DNA from: CAYZXK01 sp964482395
GTDB taxonomy: Bacteria; Planctomycetota; Phycisphaerae; UBA1845; Fen-1342
Assembly: GCA_964482395.1 (NCBI GenBank)
Contig: CAYZXK010000164.1
Coordinates: 1-14,007, forward strand
DNA length: 14,007 bases
Direction of reading: 5' to 3'
Part shown: positions 1 through 8,683 of the stretch, piece after piece
How the letters are laid out: every line of letters begins with the position of its first letter
Numbering within the stretch: the first letter of the stretch is position 1
Program-made: the position numbers and the translations under genes
The notes under the pieces: generated by a model
What the model saw: the letters and a program-made list of their open reading frames with translations, nothing else
Told to the model about the DNA's origin: nothing
The model's database searches: none

Positions 1-996
1 GCGTATAAGCGCTACAAGGTATTCATTAATATCAATAGCGTTAGCAATTCACCCACCATGTTTTCACGGCGGGTCTTCGAGCTGCTGGCCAGCGGCACGC
101 CGGTGGTGAGCGCCTACTCGGAGGGCATCGAGAATCTGCTGGGCGGCGACGTGGTGCTGATGAGCCGAGAAGAGGCCCAAACGCGGGAGCTGCTTCGCCG
201 AGTGCTGGAGGACGAGGATTACCGGGCCCGGCTGTCCCTGCGCGGGCAGCGCAAGGTGTTCTCCGAGCACACCTATTCACATCGTCTGGACACTGTGCTT
301 CAGGTGGTCGGCCTGAAGTCCGGCTCCACCGGGCGAACCGAACTAACTTTCCTGGCGGCGATCGAGAGCGTGGAGCAGCTTGCGGCCGCGTGGGAGAACT
401 ATCGGCGGCAGTCTTACCCGGGAAAGCGGCTGATAATCTGCACGACCAGCCCCGGCGTGGCAGAGGCGGTCGATCGGGTCACCGGGGCGGGCGGGGTGGC
501 GGTGAGCGTGGTGGTGGCAGAAGGGGCCGCCTGGGGCCAGGTGATGAGAGCCGCCGCCGACCAGGTCAGCCAGGGCTATCTGGTGGCGATGAACCCAGAT
601 GACTACTACGGGCCGCACTATCTGACCGACTTGGCAAACGTCACGCTCTACGTGCGCCAGGCTGTAATCGGGAAGGCGGCCCTGTTTCAATCGACCTACG
701 GTCAGCCGCCGCGTCTGGTTTCGCCGGAGCGCGAGTACCGCTATGTGAACAAGCTTCATCCGTGGACCTTGTGCATTCCGGCGGAGTTGGTCCGGCCGGC
801 GGCCGAGAAACTGGCCTGGGCTCAGAGCCCGCTGGAGTGGTGGAGTCGGCTGATGCGGTCTCAGCCGCGCATGTACTCCTCCGACCGTTTCAGCTACGTT
901 TGCCAAGCCGACGGCCAGCCGGCCGATCCCGCCGACCGGCCGACCTGCCGGCTGGCCCACAGCGAACCCGCTGTCATGGAGCCCGCCCTGGTTTAG
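1..996 (+). CDS. Two-domain glycosyltransferase, 5'-truncated by the window edge
   Basis: The frame is open from base 1 to the TAG at 994-996, giving 331 visible residues. The ATG at 58 is internal: the conserved stretch VFININSVSNSPTMFSRR spans it and continues into ELLASGTPVVS. That is the sugar-nucleotide-binding end of the GT-B 'glycosyl transferase 1_2' (CgeB-like) family. Visible residues 1 to about 105 belong to this domain. After a short linker, residues about 115-331 look like a second, GT-A-like (GT2-related) domain, with the acidic motif NPDDYYGPHY (DD at about 200-201) as the likely metal/nucleotide-sugar site. Such enzymes build surface glycans in the cytoplasm. The first 57 bases are clearly more AT-rich (about 40% GC) than the rest of the gene. 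It converges on the flippase gene across a 244-bp gap. The glycosyltransferase call is solid; donor and acceptor are unknown. Confidence 0.85.
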   Translation, partial: AYKRYKVFININSVSNSPTMFSRRVFELLASGTPVVSAYSEGIENLLGGDVVLMSREEAQTRELLRRVLEDEDYRARLSLRGQRKVFSEHTYSHRLDTVLQVVGLKSGSTGRTELTFLAAIESVEQLAAAWENYRRQSYPGKRLIICTTSPGVAEAVDRVTGAGGVAVSVVVAEGAAWGQVMRAAADQVSQGYLVAMNPDDYYGPHYLTDLANVTLYVRQAVIGKAALFQSTYGQPPRLVSPEREYRYVNKLHPWTLCIPAELVRPAAEKLAWAQSPLEWWSRLMRSQPRMYSSDRFSYVCQADGQPADPADRPTCRLAHSEPAVMEPALV

Positions 997-1011
997 CGGC
1001 GCGTGACGCAG
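994..1011 (+). repeat. 18-bp short direct repeat, copy 1
   Basis: TAGCGGCGCGTGACGCAG begins at the stop codon of the left-edge glycosyltransferase. It matches 17 of 18 bases of the stretch at 8570-8587 in the same orientation. The two copies lie just outside the two ends of the five-gene minus-strand operon. A pair this similar could arise by chance in a GC-rich 14-kb window, so no function is claimed. Confidence 0.4.
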
Positions 1012-1240
1012 GGGGACTCGGGGCCGACAGGTCAGCTTGACACCCACCCCCGCGGGCACGGTCAATAGTCCGCTGAAAAACGGCTCGATGTGTTTGAGTC
1101 AATGGCGCCCGACTTCTGAGTCCGGCGTTCTTGGGCTCGCCGGTGCGGTCGCGCTCGACCGAAGGTCCAGCGCTAATCTGTTTCAATGGACCGTTAAGCC
1201 GCATTCGCTTCTGGCGCCAGGTGCGGAGCGGGACGGCCGG
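997..1240. other. Convergent intergenic region
   Basis: This 244-bp gap separates the left-edge glycosyltransferase (+) from the flippase (-). No credible ORF is present; the short frames here resemble no protein and have no ribosome-binding site. It holds a 6-bp GC hairpin (arms 1122-1127 and 1138-1143, 10-nt loop) without a T-tract, and a 10-bp perfect palindrome CTGGCGCCAG at 1211-1220 that has no loop. The A-rich stretch at 1061-1085 is listed under findings. No canonical rho-independent terminator is visible for either gene. Confidence 0.5.
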
Positions 1241-2533
1241 TCAGAGCCGGACGCCGAGAATCCGTCGGGCTAGAGCAATGATCAAAACCGCTTCCAGCAC
1301 GTAGACCAGGGCGGTGGCGAGGGCTGCTCCGTACATGCCCAGCAACGGGATCAGCGCGGCATTAAGGATGACGTTGCTTGTGACCAGCGCGACCACCAGG
1401 AGGGTGTGGGTACCGGGTCGGCCGCCCTGGAGCAGGATTCCGAGAAACGGACGATAGCCGGCGTTGAACAGGATGCCGCTCATCAGGATTGCAAACACCA
1501 GCCAACTGGCCGTAAAGCTCCGGTCCGGAGCAAGCACGCGCAGCACCAGCGGATAAAGGCCGACTGAGACTACGGTCACCGCCAGCATTAGGAGATAGGC
1601 ACCCCGGCGGATTCTGGCGGCATAGCCCGGGATCTTACCGGTTTCGCCCATGGCGAAGGCTTTCCCGAGAATCGGATCCACATTGCGGCGCAGGACCATG
1701 GCGATCTGGCTGAATCCCTCAGCCAGCAGGGCCGCGAAACTGTATATGCCCACTACCTCGTCAGTACAAAGCAGGCCGAGGATCAGCACATCGACGCGGG
1801 TGTTGATTTCCGATAACGCCCCGCTCAGGAAGCCCCGCAGACCGAAGTAGAAATGTTCCTTCACCCAGAACCGTAGTCGACCCGACAGCGAAAACGGCAA
1901 GACGCCGCCGTAAACGTAGCCGAGCGATACCAGGCACACCAATCCTTCGGCTATGGTCAGGGCCAGGGCGAGCTGCTCTGGCGGCCGTCCGAGTGCTGCC
2001 AAAAGTACGATCGCTGCCAGAATCAGCACGAAGCGCAGAGCTTGCAACACCGCGTAAGCCCGCATGTGGCGCAGGCCGTTGAGCACGTTGAGCAGGACCT
2101 TGTTGACCGAAAAGAGCACCAGGCCGGGGCAGGCCAGTGCCAGGCCCACGCCGACGCCCGGGCTGCCTTGCCAGGCCGCCGGCAGCTCCCGCAGTAGGTA
2201 GGTGATTCCGGCGACCGCTACCGACAGTACCAAGGCGGTCAGCAGCGCCGCCGTTGCGATCTGGCCGCAGCGGGGCAGGTCGTTCTGACTGTAGGAGACA
2301 TACTTCAGGACTGAGAAGTGGACCCCCAGCACGGCGATCTGCGAGAGAAGTATGTAGTAGGCGAAGACCTGATTGAAGATGCCCAGCGCGGCAGGGCCGT
2401 AGGCCCGCGCGATAACGGCGTTGACCAGCAGGCCGCAAATCGCCAGCACCACGAAACTGGCCAGGTTCCAGGCCACCTCACGGTTGAAGCGGTTTTTCAA
2501 TGAGAAGGAGGCGCTGAGCTGAGAGAGGTTCAT
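1241..2533 (-). CDS. Wzx-type polysaccharide/oligosaccharide flippase
   Basis: This 430-residue, highly hydrophobic protein has about 12 predicted membrane helices (for example residues 22-42, 54-72, 92-113, 166-181, 188-209, 248-256, 310-335, 343-358, 376-397 and 401-421). Its size and pattern are typical of the polysaccharide transporter (PST/MATE-like) superfamily. IARAYGPAALGIFNQVFAYY and the closing GAALATALVYVLEA are characteristic of the family. The role would be to flip undecaprenyl-linked glycan units from the cytoplasmic to the periplasmic leaflet. Its ATG overlaps the TGA of the upstream amidotransferase (ATGA, 2530-2533) and no Shine-Dalgarno is visible, so translational coupling is likely. 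It is the last gene of the five-gene operon. The superfamily is clear; the substrate is inferred from the operon to contain the 2,3-diamino uronic acid. Confidence 0.88.
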   Translation of the reverse strand: MNLSQLSASFSLKNRFNREVAWNLASFVVLAICGLLVNAVIARAYGPAALGIFNQVFAYYILLSQIAVLGVHFSVLKYVSYSQNDLPRCGQIATAALLTALVLSVAVAGITYLLRELPAAWQGSPGVGVGLALACPGLVLFSVNKVLLNVLNGLRHMRAYAVLQALRFVLILAAIVLLAALGRPPEQLALALTIAEGLVCLVSLGYVYGGVLPFSLSGRLRFWVKEHFYFGLRGFLSGALSEINTRVDVLILGLLCTDEVVGIYSFAALLAEGFSQIAMVLRRNVDPILGKAFAMGETGKIPGYAARIRRGAYLLMLAVTVVSVGLYPLVLRVLAPDRSFTASWLVFAILMSGILFNAGYRPFLGILLQGGRPGTHTLLVVALVTSNVILNAALIPLLGMYGAALATALVYVLEAVLIIALARRILGVRL

Positions 2534-4584
2534 CGCCGGTACAGGGTGGGGATCTGGTTGATACGCGCGATGGTCGACTCGAAGTCGATTCCGATCGTGT
2601 CACAGTACCAGCGGATGGATTCGAAGCGCGGGCGGTTCTCCTGGCGCACGATTTCAAGTGCCCGCTGCCGGGTCAGCACGCCCTCGCGAATCTGGTTGCT
2701 GCGGAAGGTGTCGTTCTCCGAGAATCCGGTGATGATGTAGTAGATGTAGTTATAGAAGGCGGCGGTGCCGTCCCCGATCCGCCAGGTGGTGGGCGTGTCC
2801 TCGGCGACCTCCCAGTCATACTCGGATCGCAGGGTGCGCTCGATGAGATCCTCATCCCAGCGGATGTAGTTGTAGATGTTCAGGTACTCGTGCGGAATGA
2901 AGTAGTAACAGCAATATGCCCACAGCGAGTCCCACACCGAGCCGTTGATGTAGCGCGGGTTACGGAGGTATTGCCGGCCGTAGTAGGCGGCCAGGCGCAG
3001 CTTGTTGAAAAGCGACAGCGAGTAGGTGTGCTCAGCGCCGAAGTTCGGGCGGATCCCGCAGTACCCGCTCTTGAACCCGGTGGTCTCAAGCATGTTCTCG
3101 CAAAGCACCACCAGCTTGCAGCCGATCTGCTGGCGCAGCTTGTTCGCGTAGTAGAAATACTGCTTGTCGCCGGCCATGAACAGCGGAATCGTGCCCAGGT
3201 CGGGCTTGCGCAGCCAGGCGGTCACATTCAGTCGGATGTTCCGCCGCTTCTGGGCCAGGTCCGCGGAAATAAGCACATGCTCGACGCCCAGCTTGCCGCA
3301 CAGCCGGGCCTGGTTGCGCCGGGCCAGGTCGGTCACCATGCCCCAGTCGTACGTGTACGCGACCGGGTTCAGGCCCAGCACGCGCTTGACGTAATGTAGT
3401 CCGTAGCTGCTGTCGCGGCCGCCGCTGAAGGTCACTACGCAGTCCGGCTGGCCGTCCCGGCGTCGAAACTGCTCGACCAGGGCCTGTAATGCCTCCGCGC
3501 CGCGCAAATTGAGACGACGGTAATGACGACAGTAGTTGCACACGCCGGCGTCGTCGAACTCGATGAAGGGCATGGTCTCCGGCAGGATGCAGCGCGTGCA
3601 GCGGCGCAGGCGGGCAATGGCCTGGTCGCAACGCCGAACGTGGTCATGGAAGGAGTCGGGTGTCCGGCGGGCGACCGGTTGGCTGGTGCCCGCACCGCGG
3701 CATTGGCCGACCTGAACTGGACGGTCCCAGATCACGCGCGGTCCGACCCGCTGAAGCCCGTCGTTCGGCGCGGGTGCGTCGGGGTCGAGCGAGAACCACT
3801 GGGTCGCCAGAGAGCGGGTGTCGATCAGCAGACCGCTGCCCGGTTTCACATGCCGGATGGTGCAATCGTTGAGCCACCGCCAGCGTCGTTTGGCGAGCAG
3901 GGCGCGCAGGATGTAGTGCTCGGAGGCGAAAAGCCGGAGGTTGGCCTTCGAGCTGTGGGCGATATATAGCGAGCCGTTATTTGTGGCCAGCAGCAGACAG
4001 TTGAAGTCCGCAAAAAGCACCGCCACCGACGCGGCTCCCTCTATGAGCCGAAACGTCTGCCGGACAGCGTCCACCGGGGTATGTCCCTGAGAGAGGAAGT
4101 GTCGCACCAGACTCAACAGAACCTCGGTGTCCACCTCGCAGCGCCGCTGAAGCGTTGGAAAGTGCGACCAGAGCCGATCGACGTTGGTGATGATCCCGTT
4201 GTGAATGCCGATCAGCCCGCTTGCCACCACTGGCTGGTTGTTTTGGTGAAGTTCCTGGCCGCCGTTGGTGACCAGTCGCGAGTGGCCGATAATGGTGGTC
4301 GGCTGGCCGAGCCGGGCCCGGGAACATGGGACCCGGACGCTGGTCGCGTACGGACGGAGCAGCGCGGTGTCGAAGGCCTCGTGATAACGGGGTGAGCGAA
4401 TCATCCGGGAGGCGCAGACTGGCTCCTTGTGGACGTAGATGGCGTCGGGACTGAGGATGGCCAGGCCGGCGGCCTCCTTGCCGCGCGACTCGGACAGCTT
4501 GAAAAGGTCGCCCACCAGCCGTTTCAGGTCTTCTATCGACAGGGCCGAGGCTTCGGTGGTCGCAACCCCAAAGATGCCGCACAT
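2530..4584 (-). CDS. Class II glutaminase fused to WbpG/PseA-type N-acetyl-sugar amidotransferase
   Basis: The product is 684 residues. Residues 1 to about 230 form a GlmS/PurF-like Ntn glutamine amidotransferase: MCGIFGV places the nucleophile at Cys2, followed by GHSRLVTNGG (100-109), HNGIITN (128-134) and EVDTEV (150-155). Residues about 320-684 match the N-acetyl-sugar amidotransferase family. They carry paired cysteines C329/C332 and C349/C352 (probable zinc site), the ATP-pyrophosphatase P-loop SGGRDSS (387-393), and a conserved Tyr-rich C-terminus. WbpG-type enzymes replace the carbonyl oxygen of an acetamido sugar with NH to give acetamidino, using ATP and ammonia; here the fused glutaminase would supply the ammonia. 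I chose the ATG at 4584 because Cys must be residue 2 to become N-terminal; the longer frame would begin with TTG at 4611. Only a weak GGGA lies upstream. No phosphosugar isomerase domain is present, so this is not GlmS. It could act on a Pse/Leg-type sugar instead, but the WbpB/E/D neighbours favour a 3-acetamido uronic acid. Confidence 0.85.
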   Translation of the reverse strand: MCGIFGVATTEASALSIEDLKRLVGDLFKLSESRGKEAAGLAILSPDAIYVHKEPVCASRMIRSPRYHEAFDTALLRPYATSVRVPCSRARLGQPTTIIGHSRLVTNGGQELHQNNQPVVASGLIGIHNGIITNVDRLWSHFPTLQRRCEVDTEVLLSLVRHFLSQGHTPVDAVRQTFRLIEGAASVAVLFADFNCLLLATNNGSLYIAHSSKANLRLFASEHYILRALLAKRRWRWLNDCTIRHVKPGSGLLIDTRSLATQWFSLDPDAPAPNDGLQRVGPRVIWDRPVQVGQCRGAGTSQPVARRTPDSFHDHVRRCDQAIARLRRCTRCILPETMPFIEFDDAGVCNYCRHYRRLNLRGAEALQALVEQFRRRDGQPDCVVTFSGGRDSSYGLHYVKRVLGLNPVAYTYDWGMVTDLARRNQARLCGKLGVEHVLISADLAQKRRNIRLNVTAWLRKPDLGTIPLFMAGDKQYFYYANKLRQQIGCKLVVLCENMLETTGFKSGYCGIRPNFGAEHTYSLSLFNKLRLAAYYGRQYLRNPRYINGSVWDSLWAYCCYYFIPHEYLNIYNYIRWDEDLIERTLRSEYDWEVAEDTPTTWRIGDGTAAFYNYIYYIITGFSENDTFRSNQIREGVLTRQRALEIVRQENRPRFESIRWYCDTIGIDFESTIARINQIPTLYRR

Positions 4585-4649
4585 GGCTTTCCCGGCAGCC
4601 CGCGTCCGCAATCGGCCGGGTACCTGACCGGCCGAACTGCGGTGCGGAC

Positions 4650-5595
<946 letters not shown>

Positions 5596-5603
<8 letters not shown>

Positions 5604-7170
5604 CCGGGATCAGACGTTCTTCTTGCAACCGGTAGTTGCGCTGGCAGCGCGGACAACTGACCCGCCGGTCGAAGCCTGGCAAAACCTGACCGCACTCGCA
5701 GGCCCAGCCGATCCGCCGGGCCGGGACCCCGGCCATCAGGGCGTAGTCGGGCACGTCCTTGGTGACCGTGGCGCCGGCGGCGATGAACGCGTGCCGGCCG
5801 ATGACATGGCCGCAGACGATGGTGGCGTTAGCTCCAATCGTGGCACCTTCCTTGACCAGAGTCCTGATGTAGTGCTCGGACCCGCGCTGCGGGTACTTGG
5901 ACCGCGGGTCGCGGATGTTGGTGAATACGCACGAAGGCCCGCAGAACACGTAATCTTCCAGTTCGACGCCCTCATAGATCGAGACATTGTTCTGGATCTT
6001 GACGTAGTTCCCGATCCGCACGTTGCTGGCCACGTTGACATTCTGGCCCAGGGAGCAGCGGATGCCGATTCGGGCGCCGGACTGAATGTGGCAGAAGTGC
6101 CAGATCCGCGTGCCTTCGCCGATGGAAACGTTCTGGTCCACGTAGCTGGAGGGGTGCACATAGTAGTCGGCGGCCGGCTGGCCGGGCTCGCAGCCGGTCT
6201 TGCCCGCTTCCTGGCCGAGCAGGTCCCGGGTGGCCTTCTCCAGCACCTCGAGCACCTCGACGGCGCTTGCGGCGCTGGCGATTTCCAGCGCCGGATTGCG
6301 CAGGTGGTCGATGAAGTAGCGCAGCTCGCGGGTCAGCGGCTGGGCCCGCTCGTAGTGGATGACCGCGGTGGGACCGTCTCGGCAGACCGGTTCGCCCCGA
6401 ATCCAGTCAATCCCTTTTTCGTAGAACAGGATGTTCTTGTCCTTGGACGAGTCTTCGAAGGACAGCATGCCCTTGGACCCGATGACCACCAGCCGATGTT
6501 CCTTGAACGGATGCAGCCAGCTCACGAAAATGTGGCCCACCACGTTGCCCGGATACTTCAACACCGTAATGGTGGAGTCCTGAATACCCGGTTGCAAAAA
6601 TGCGCCGCCGCGCGAAGTCACCTCGGTGGGCAGCGCCCCGGTCAGGTGCTGAAAGATGGCGATATCATGAGGCGCGAAGCTCCAGAGGATGTTCTCTTCG
6701 GTCCGCACGGTGCCCAGGTTGAGGCGGTTGCTGTAGATATACTGGAGCTTTCCGATCTGCCCCTGCTGGATCAGCTCCTTGATCTTGTCGACGGCCGGGT
6801 GGAACAGCAGGACGTGGCCGACCATGAGGGTAAGGCCGCGAGCCTCGGCCAGTTGTCGCAAGTGGCGGGCGTCCGCGGCGGTCAGCGCCAAAGGCTTTTC
6901 CACCAGGACCGGCTTGCCGGCCTCCAGGATCCGGCGGGCGATGCGATGATGCGTTTCGGCCGGCGTGGCGACCGTGAAGCCGTCCAAGTCGGCCGCCAGA
7001 GCATCCTCCAGACAACTGTAGAAGCGCAGTTCGGGAAAAGTGCGCTGGAGTTCCTGCACCCGCTCGGTGCGTGGTTCGACGATCCCGCCCAGACAGCCCA
7101 GCTCGTGCAGCGTCCGGGCATGGTTGACGCCCCACCGTCCGGCCCCGACTACGCACACCTTAGCGGGCAT
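5596..7170 (-). CDS. Fusion: WbpB-like sugar 3-dehydrogenase (Gfo/Idh/MocA) + WbpD-like N-acetyltransferase
   Basis: This 524-residue bifunctional protein opens with a Rossmann fold, VVGAGRWGVNH (7-17), then LVEKPLAL (89-96) and FAPHDIAIF (165-173), all typical of Gfo/Idh/MocA oxidoreductases of the WbpB/WlbA type (about 1-318). After a short linker, residues about 336-490 are a left-handed beta-helix of hexapeptide repeats ending ATVTKDVPDYALMAGVPARR, as in WbpD/WlbB. The tail has C491, C493, C506 and C509 in a CxC...CxxC arrangement, a probable small zinc ribbon. Predicted reactions are NAD-dependent oxidation of C3 of UDP-GlcNAc uronic acid and, after the aminotransferase step, N-acetylation of the new 3-amino group from acetyl-CoA. 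The ATG at 7170 has GGAG at 7177-7180 with 6-nt spacing, and the gene overlaps the aminotransferase by 11 bp. Domain calls are firm; the exact substrate is inferred from operon partners. Confidence 0.88.
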
Positions 7171-8299
7171 AAAACTCTCCGATCTTGGCGATCACATGGT
7201 CCTGCATCTGGGGGGTAAGCTCCGGGTAGATGGGCAGCGCCAAGGTGTGGGTGGCCGCCTGCTCGGCGTTGGGAAAATCGCCCGCTTGGTAGCCCAAATA
7301 GGCGAAGCACTCCTGGAGGTGGAAGGGCACGGGGTAGTAGACCTCGGTCCCGATCTGATGGTCGCCCAGAAAAACCCGCAGCTCGTCCCGCCCGCGTGGA
7401 ACTGAAATCACATACTGATTGTAAATGTGGTCCTGGCGCCGATAGACGACCTCAGGCGTCCGCAGACCCTCGATGCGGAGGTGCTCGTCATAATAGGCGG
7501 CGTTGCGGCGGCGAGCCGCGTGCCAGCTTTCAAGGTGCGGCAGCTTCACCAGCAGGGCTGCGGCCTGAATCGGATCCAGACGGAAGTTGCCGCCCACGTG
7601 TTTGTGGTAGTACTTCGGATGGGCTCCGTGATTGCGGAGTCGGCGGACCAGCTCTGCCAGATCATCACGGTTGGTGACCACCATCCCGCCATCGCCGATG
7701 CCGCCCAGGTTCTTGCTGGGAAAGAACGAGAAGCAGCCGACGTCGCCCATGGTCCCCGCCTTGCGCGGGCCGTCGGGCATGGGGCAGGTCGCACCGATTG
7801 CTTGAGCGGCGTCTTCGACCACCGGAATGCCGTACTGCCGCGCCAAGGGCAGGATCGCGGCCATGTCGGCGCATTGCCCGTACAGGTGTACCGGCATGAT
7901 CGCCTTAACCCGCGGCAGCCGGTCGCCCGCCTGGTCCAGCCAGGTCTTGAGCCGGGCCGGGTCGAGGTTGTAGCTGCGTGGATCAATGTCCACGAACACC
8001 GGCGTGGCTCGCAGGCGAGCGATGACGCCGGCTGTGGCGAAGAACGAATAGGGCGTGGTGATAACCAGGTCACCCGGGCCCACCCCCAGGGCCATCAGCG
8101 ACGCCAGCAGCGCGTCGGTCCCGGAGGATACCCCGATCGCGTGCCGCACGCCGAGGTATTCGGCGATCCGCCGTTCCAGCTCCTCGACCTTCGGCCCCAG
8201 GATATACTGGGTCGAGTCGATGACCTCCAGCACCGCGGCCTTCAACTCGGCCTCAATGCTCCGCAATTGCGCCCGCAAATCGAGTAGCGGTACCTTCAT
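7160..8299 (-). CDS. wbpE: DegT/DnrJ/EryC1/StrS (WbpE-like) PLP-dependent sugar aminotransferase
   Basis: This 379-residue protein has the full family length. It opens MKVPLLDLRAQ, the usual start of these enzymes, and contains the phosphate-binding SSGTDALLASLMALGVGPGD (58-77), MPVHLYGQ (135-142), VEDAAQ with Asp163 (161-166), and SFFPSKNLGG with the PLP-binding Lys196 (191-200). The expected role is to put an amino group on the 3-keto sugar made by WbpB, with glutamate as donor; the 2-oxoglutarate formed is used by some WbpB enzymes to regenerate NAD+. I chose the ATG at 8299 over an in-frame ATG at 8377 because it has GGAG at 8306-8309 with 6-nt spacing, matches the family start, and the upstream ATG lies inside the predicted -10 box. 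It is the first gene of the operon. The family is certain; the WbpE assignment rests on sequence resemblance and the adjacent WbpB-WbpD fusion, and other sugar aminotransferases (such as FdtB) cannot be fully excluded. Confidence 0.85.
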   Translation of the reverse strand: MKVPLLDLRAQLRSIEAELKAAVLEVIDSTQYILGPKVEELERRIAEYLGVRHAIGVSSGTDALLASLMALGVGPGDLVITTPYSFFATAGVIARLRATPVFVDIDPRSYNLDPARLKTWLDQAGDRLPRVKAIMPVHLYGQCADMAAILPLARQYGIPVVEDAAQAIGATCPMPDGPRKAGTMGDVGCFSFFPSKNLGGIGDGGMVVTNRDDLAELVRRLRNHGAHPKYYHKHVGGNFRLDPIQAAALLVKLPHLESWHAARRRNAAYYDEHLRIEGLRTPEVVYRRQDHIYNQYVISVPRGRDELRVFLGDHQIGTEVYYPVPFHLQECFAYLGYQAGDFPNAEQAATHTLALPIYPELTPQMQDHVIAKIGEFYAR

Positions 8300-8305
8300 G
8301 CAATT

Positions 8306-8309
8306 CTCC
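8306..8309 (-). promoter_or_regulatory. Ribosome-binding site (GGAG) of the aminotransferase
   Basis: On the minus strand GGAG lies 6 nt before the ATG at 8299. It decides the start codon, because the alternative ATG 78 bases further upstream has no such site. Confidence 0.75.
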
Positions 8310-8374
8310 AAGGGGGCAGGGAGCCAGGCCCGCCGCCGCGCTGCGAGCAACTGGCGTTTCAGCGCCGTCAAGTT

Positions 8375-8403
8375 CATTTACCTTCCGGCACGGTCAGTGT
8401 CAA
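8375..8403 (-). promoter_or_regulatory. Candidate sigma70-type promoter of the five-gene operon
   Basis: On the minus strand a perfect -35 hexamer TTGACA (8403-8398) is followed by a 17-bp spacer and TAAATG (8380-8375), a 4/6 match to TATAAT. Transcription would start near 8368, leaving a leader of roughly 70 nt with the GGAG site at 8309-8306. It is the best promoter-like match I see upstream of the operon. The call is from consensus only; the organism's sigma-factor preferences are unknown. Confidence 0.5.
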
Positions 8404-8527
8404 GGACGCATCGGCCCGCGCAACGTCTTCGACCCCGAGGGCTGTCCGTTCGGCCCAGGCCGCGAAGCTGAACGGCGGCCGGCCGCCTCGCATGCTGCGT
8501 TCTACGGCCCGGGCGACGAAGGCGCTC

Positions 8528-8556
8528 TTGAGACGGTTCGTCATGGGCGCTAAACT
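8528..8556 (+). promoter_or_regulatory. Candidate sigma70-type promoter of the GT39-like gene
   Basis: TTGAGA (8528-8533, 5/6 match to TTGACA), a 17-bp spacer, and TAAACT (8551-8556, 4/6 match to TATAAT). The start would be near 8563, giving a leader of about 120 nt that includes the hairpin at 8573-8594. It is weaker than the opposing promoter. Confidence 0.35.
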
Positions 8557-8569
8557 GCCCACCTGCCAG

Positions 8570-8587
8570 TAGCGCCGCGTGACGCAG
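8570..8587 (+). repeat. 18-bp short direct repeat, copy 2
   Basis: TAGCGCCGCGTGACGCAG differs from the stretch at 994-1011 at one position (sixth base, C for G). This copy overlaps the left arm and loop of the 8573-8594 hairpin; copy 1 cannot form that hairpin because its right flank differs. Confidence 0.4.
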
Positions 8588-8594
8588 CGCGGCG
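8573..8594 (+). other. GC-rich hairpin in the leader of the GT39-like gene
   Basis: CGCCGCG (8573-8579) pairs perfectly with CGCGGCG (8588-8594) around an 8-nt loop. No T-tract follows, so it is not a standard intrinsic terminator. It lies between the predicted plus-strand transcription start and the start codon, and could influence leader structure or mRNA stability. Confidence 0.35.
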
Positions 8595-8683
8595 TGGCCG
8601 AACCGACCCGGCCGGCCCGCGGCAGCGTTCACTAGGGCAGGACGCCGCGCCAGACTGGTAGCTCCGACCCGGGCGAGGCAGCT

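Larger units (their letters stand above)
8300..8683. other. Divergent regulatory region between the operon and the GT39-like gene
   Basis: These 384 bp separate two divergent genes. They hold one sigma70-like promoter candidate in each direction (8375-8403 minus, 8528-8556 plus), a GC hairpin (8573-8594) overlapping the second copy of the 18-bp repeat (8570-8587), and ribosome-binding sites at both ends. A 56-codon minus-strand frame (8374-8544) is discussed under findings. No tRNA or riboswitch-like structure was recognised. Confidence 0.55.

Noticed and set aside
58..996. Left-edge glycosyltransferase starting at the ATG at 58
   Set aside because: The frame is open to base 1 and the 19 upstream codons encode part of the conserved family motif, so the gene is truncated by the window.
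1211..1220. Perfect palindrome CTGGCGCCAG downstream of the flippase
   Set aside because: It has no loop for a hairpin and no T-tract, and a 10-bp palindrome is not rare at this GC content.
2530..4584. GlmS (glucosamine-6-phosphate synthase) or asparagine synthase
   Set aside because: The N-terminal domain is GlmS-like, but there are no phosphosugar-isomerase domains; the C-terminal half has the CxxC pairs and conserved block of N-acetyl-sugar amidotransferases rather than an asparagine synthase domain.
2530..4611. Amidotransferase starting nine codons earlier (TTG at 4611)
   Set aside because: The nucleophilic Cys must follow the initiator Met directly, which requires the ATG at 4584.
7427..8287. 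A 286-codon + strand frame antisense to the aminotransferase
   Set aside because: The minus strand carries intact PLP-enzyme motifs over the full length, and the + frame has none.
7160..8377. Longer aminotransferase starting at the ATG at 8377
   Set aside because: The extra 26 residues are unlike the family, no ribosome-binding site precedes that ATG, and it lies within the predicted -10 box. The ATG at 8299 has GGAG at ideal spacing.
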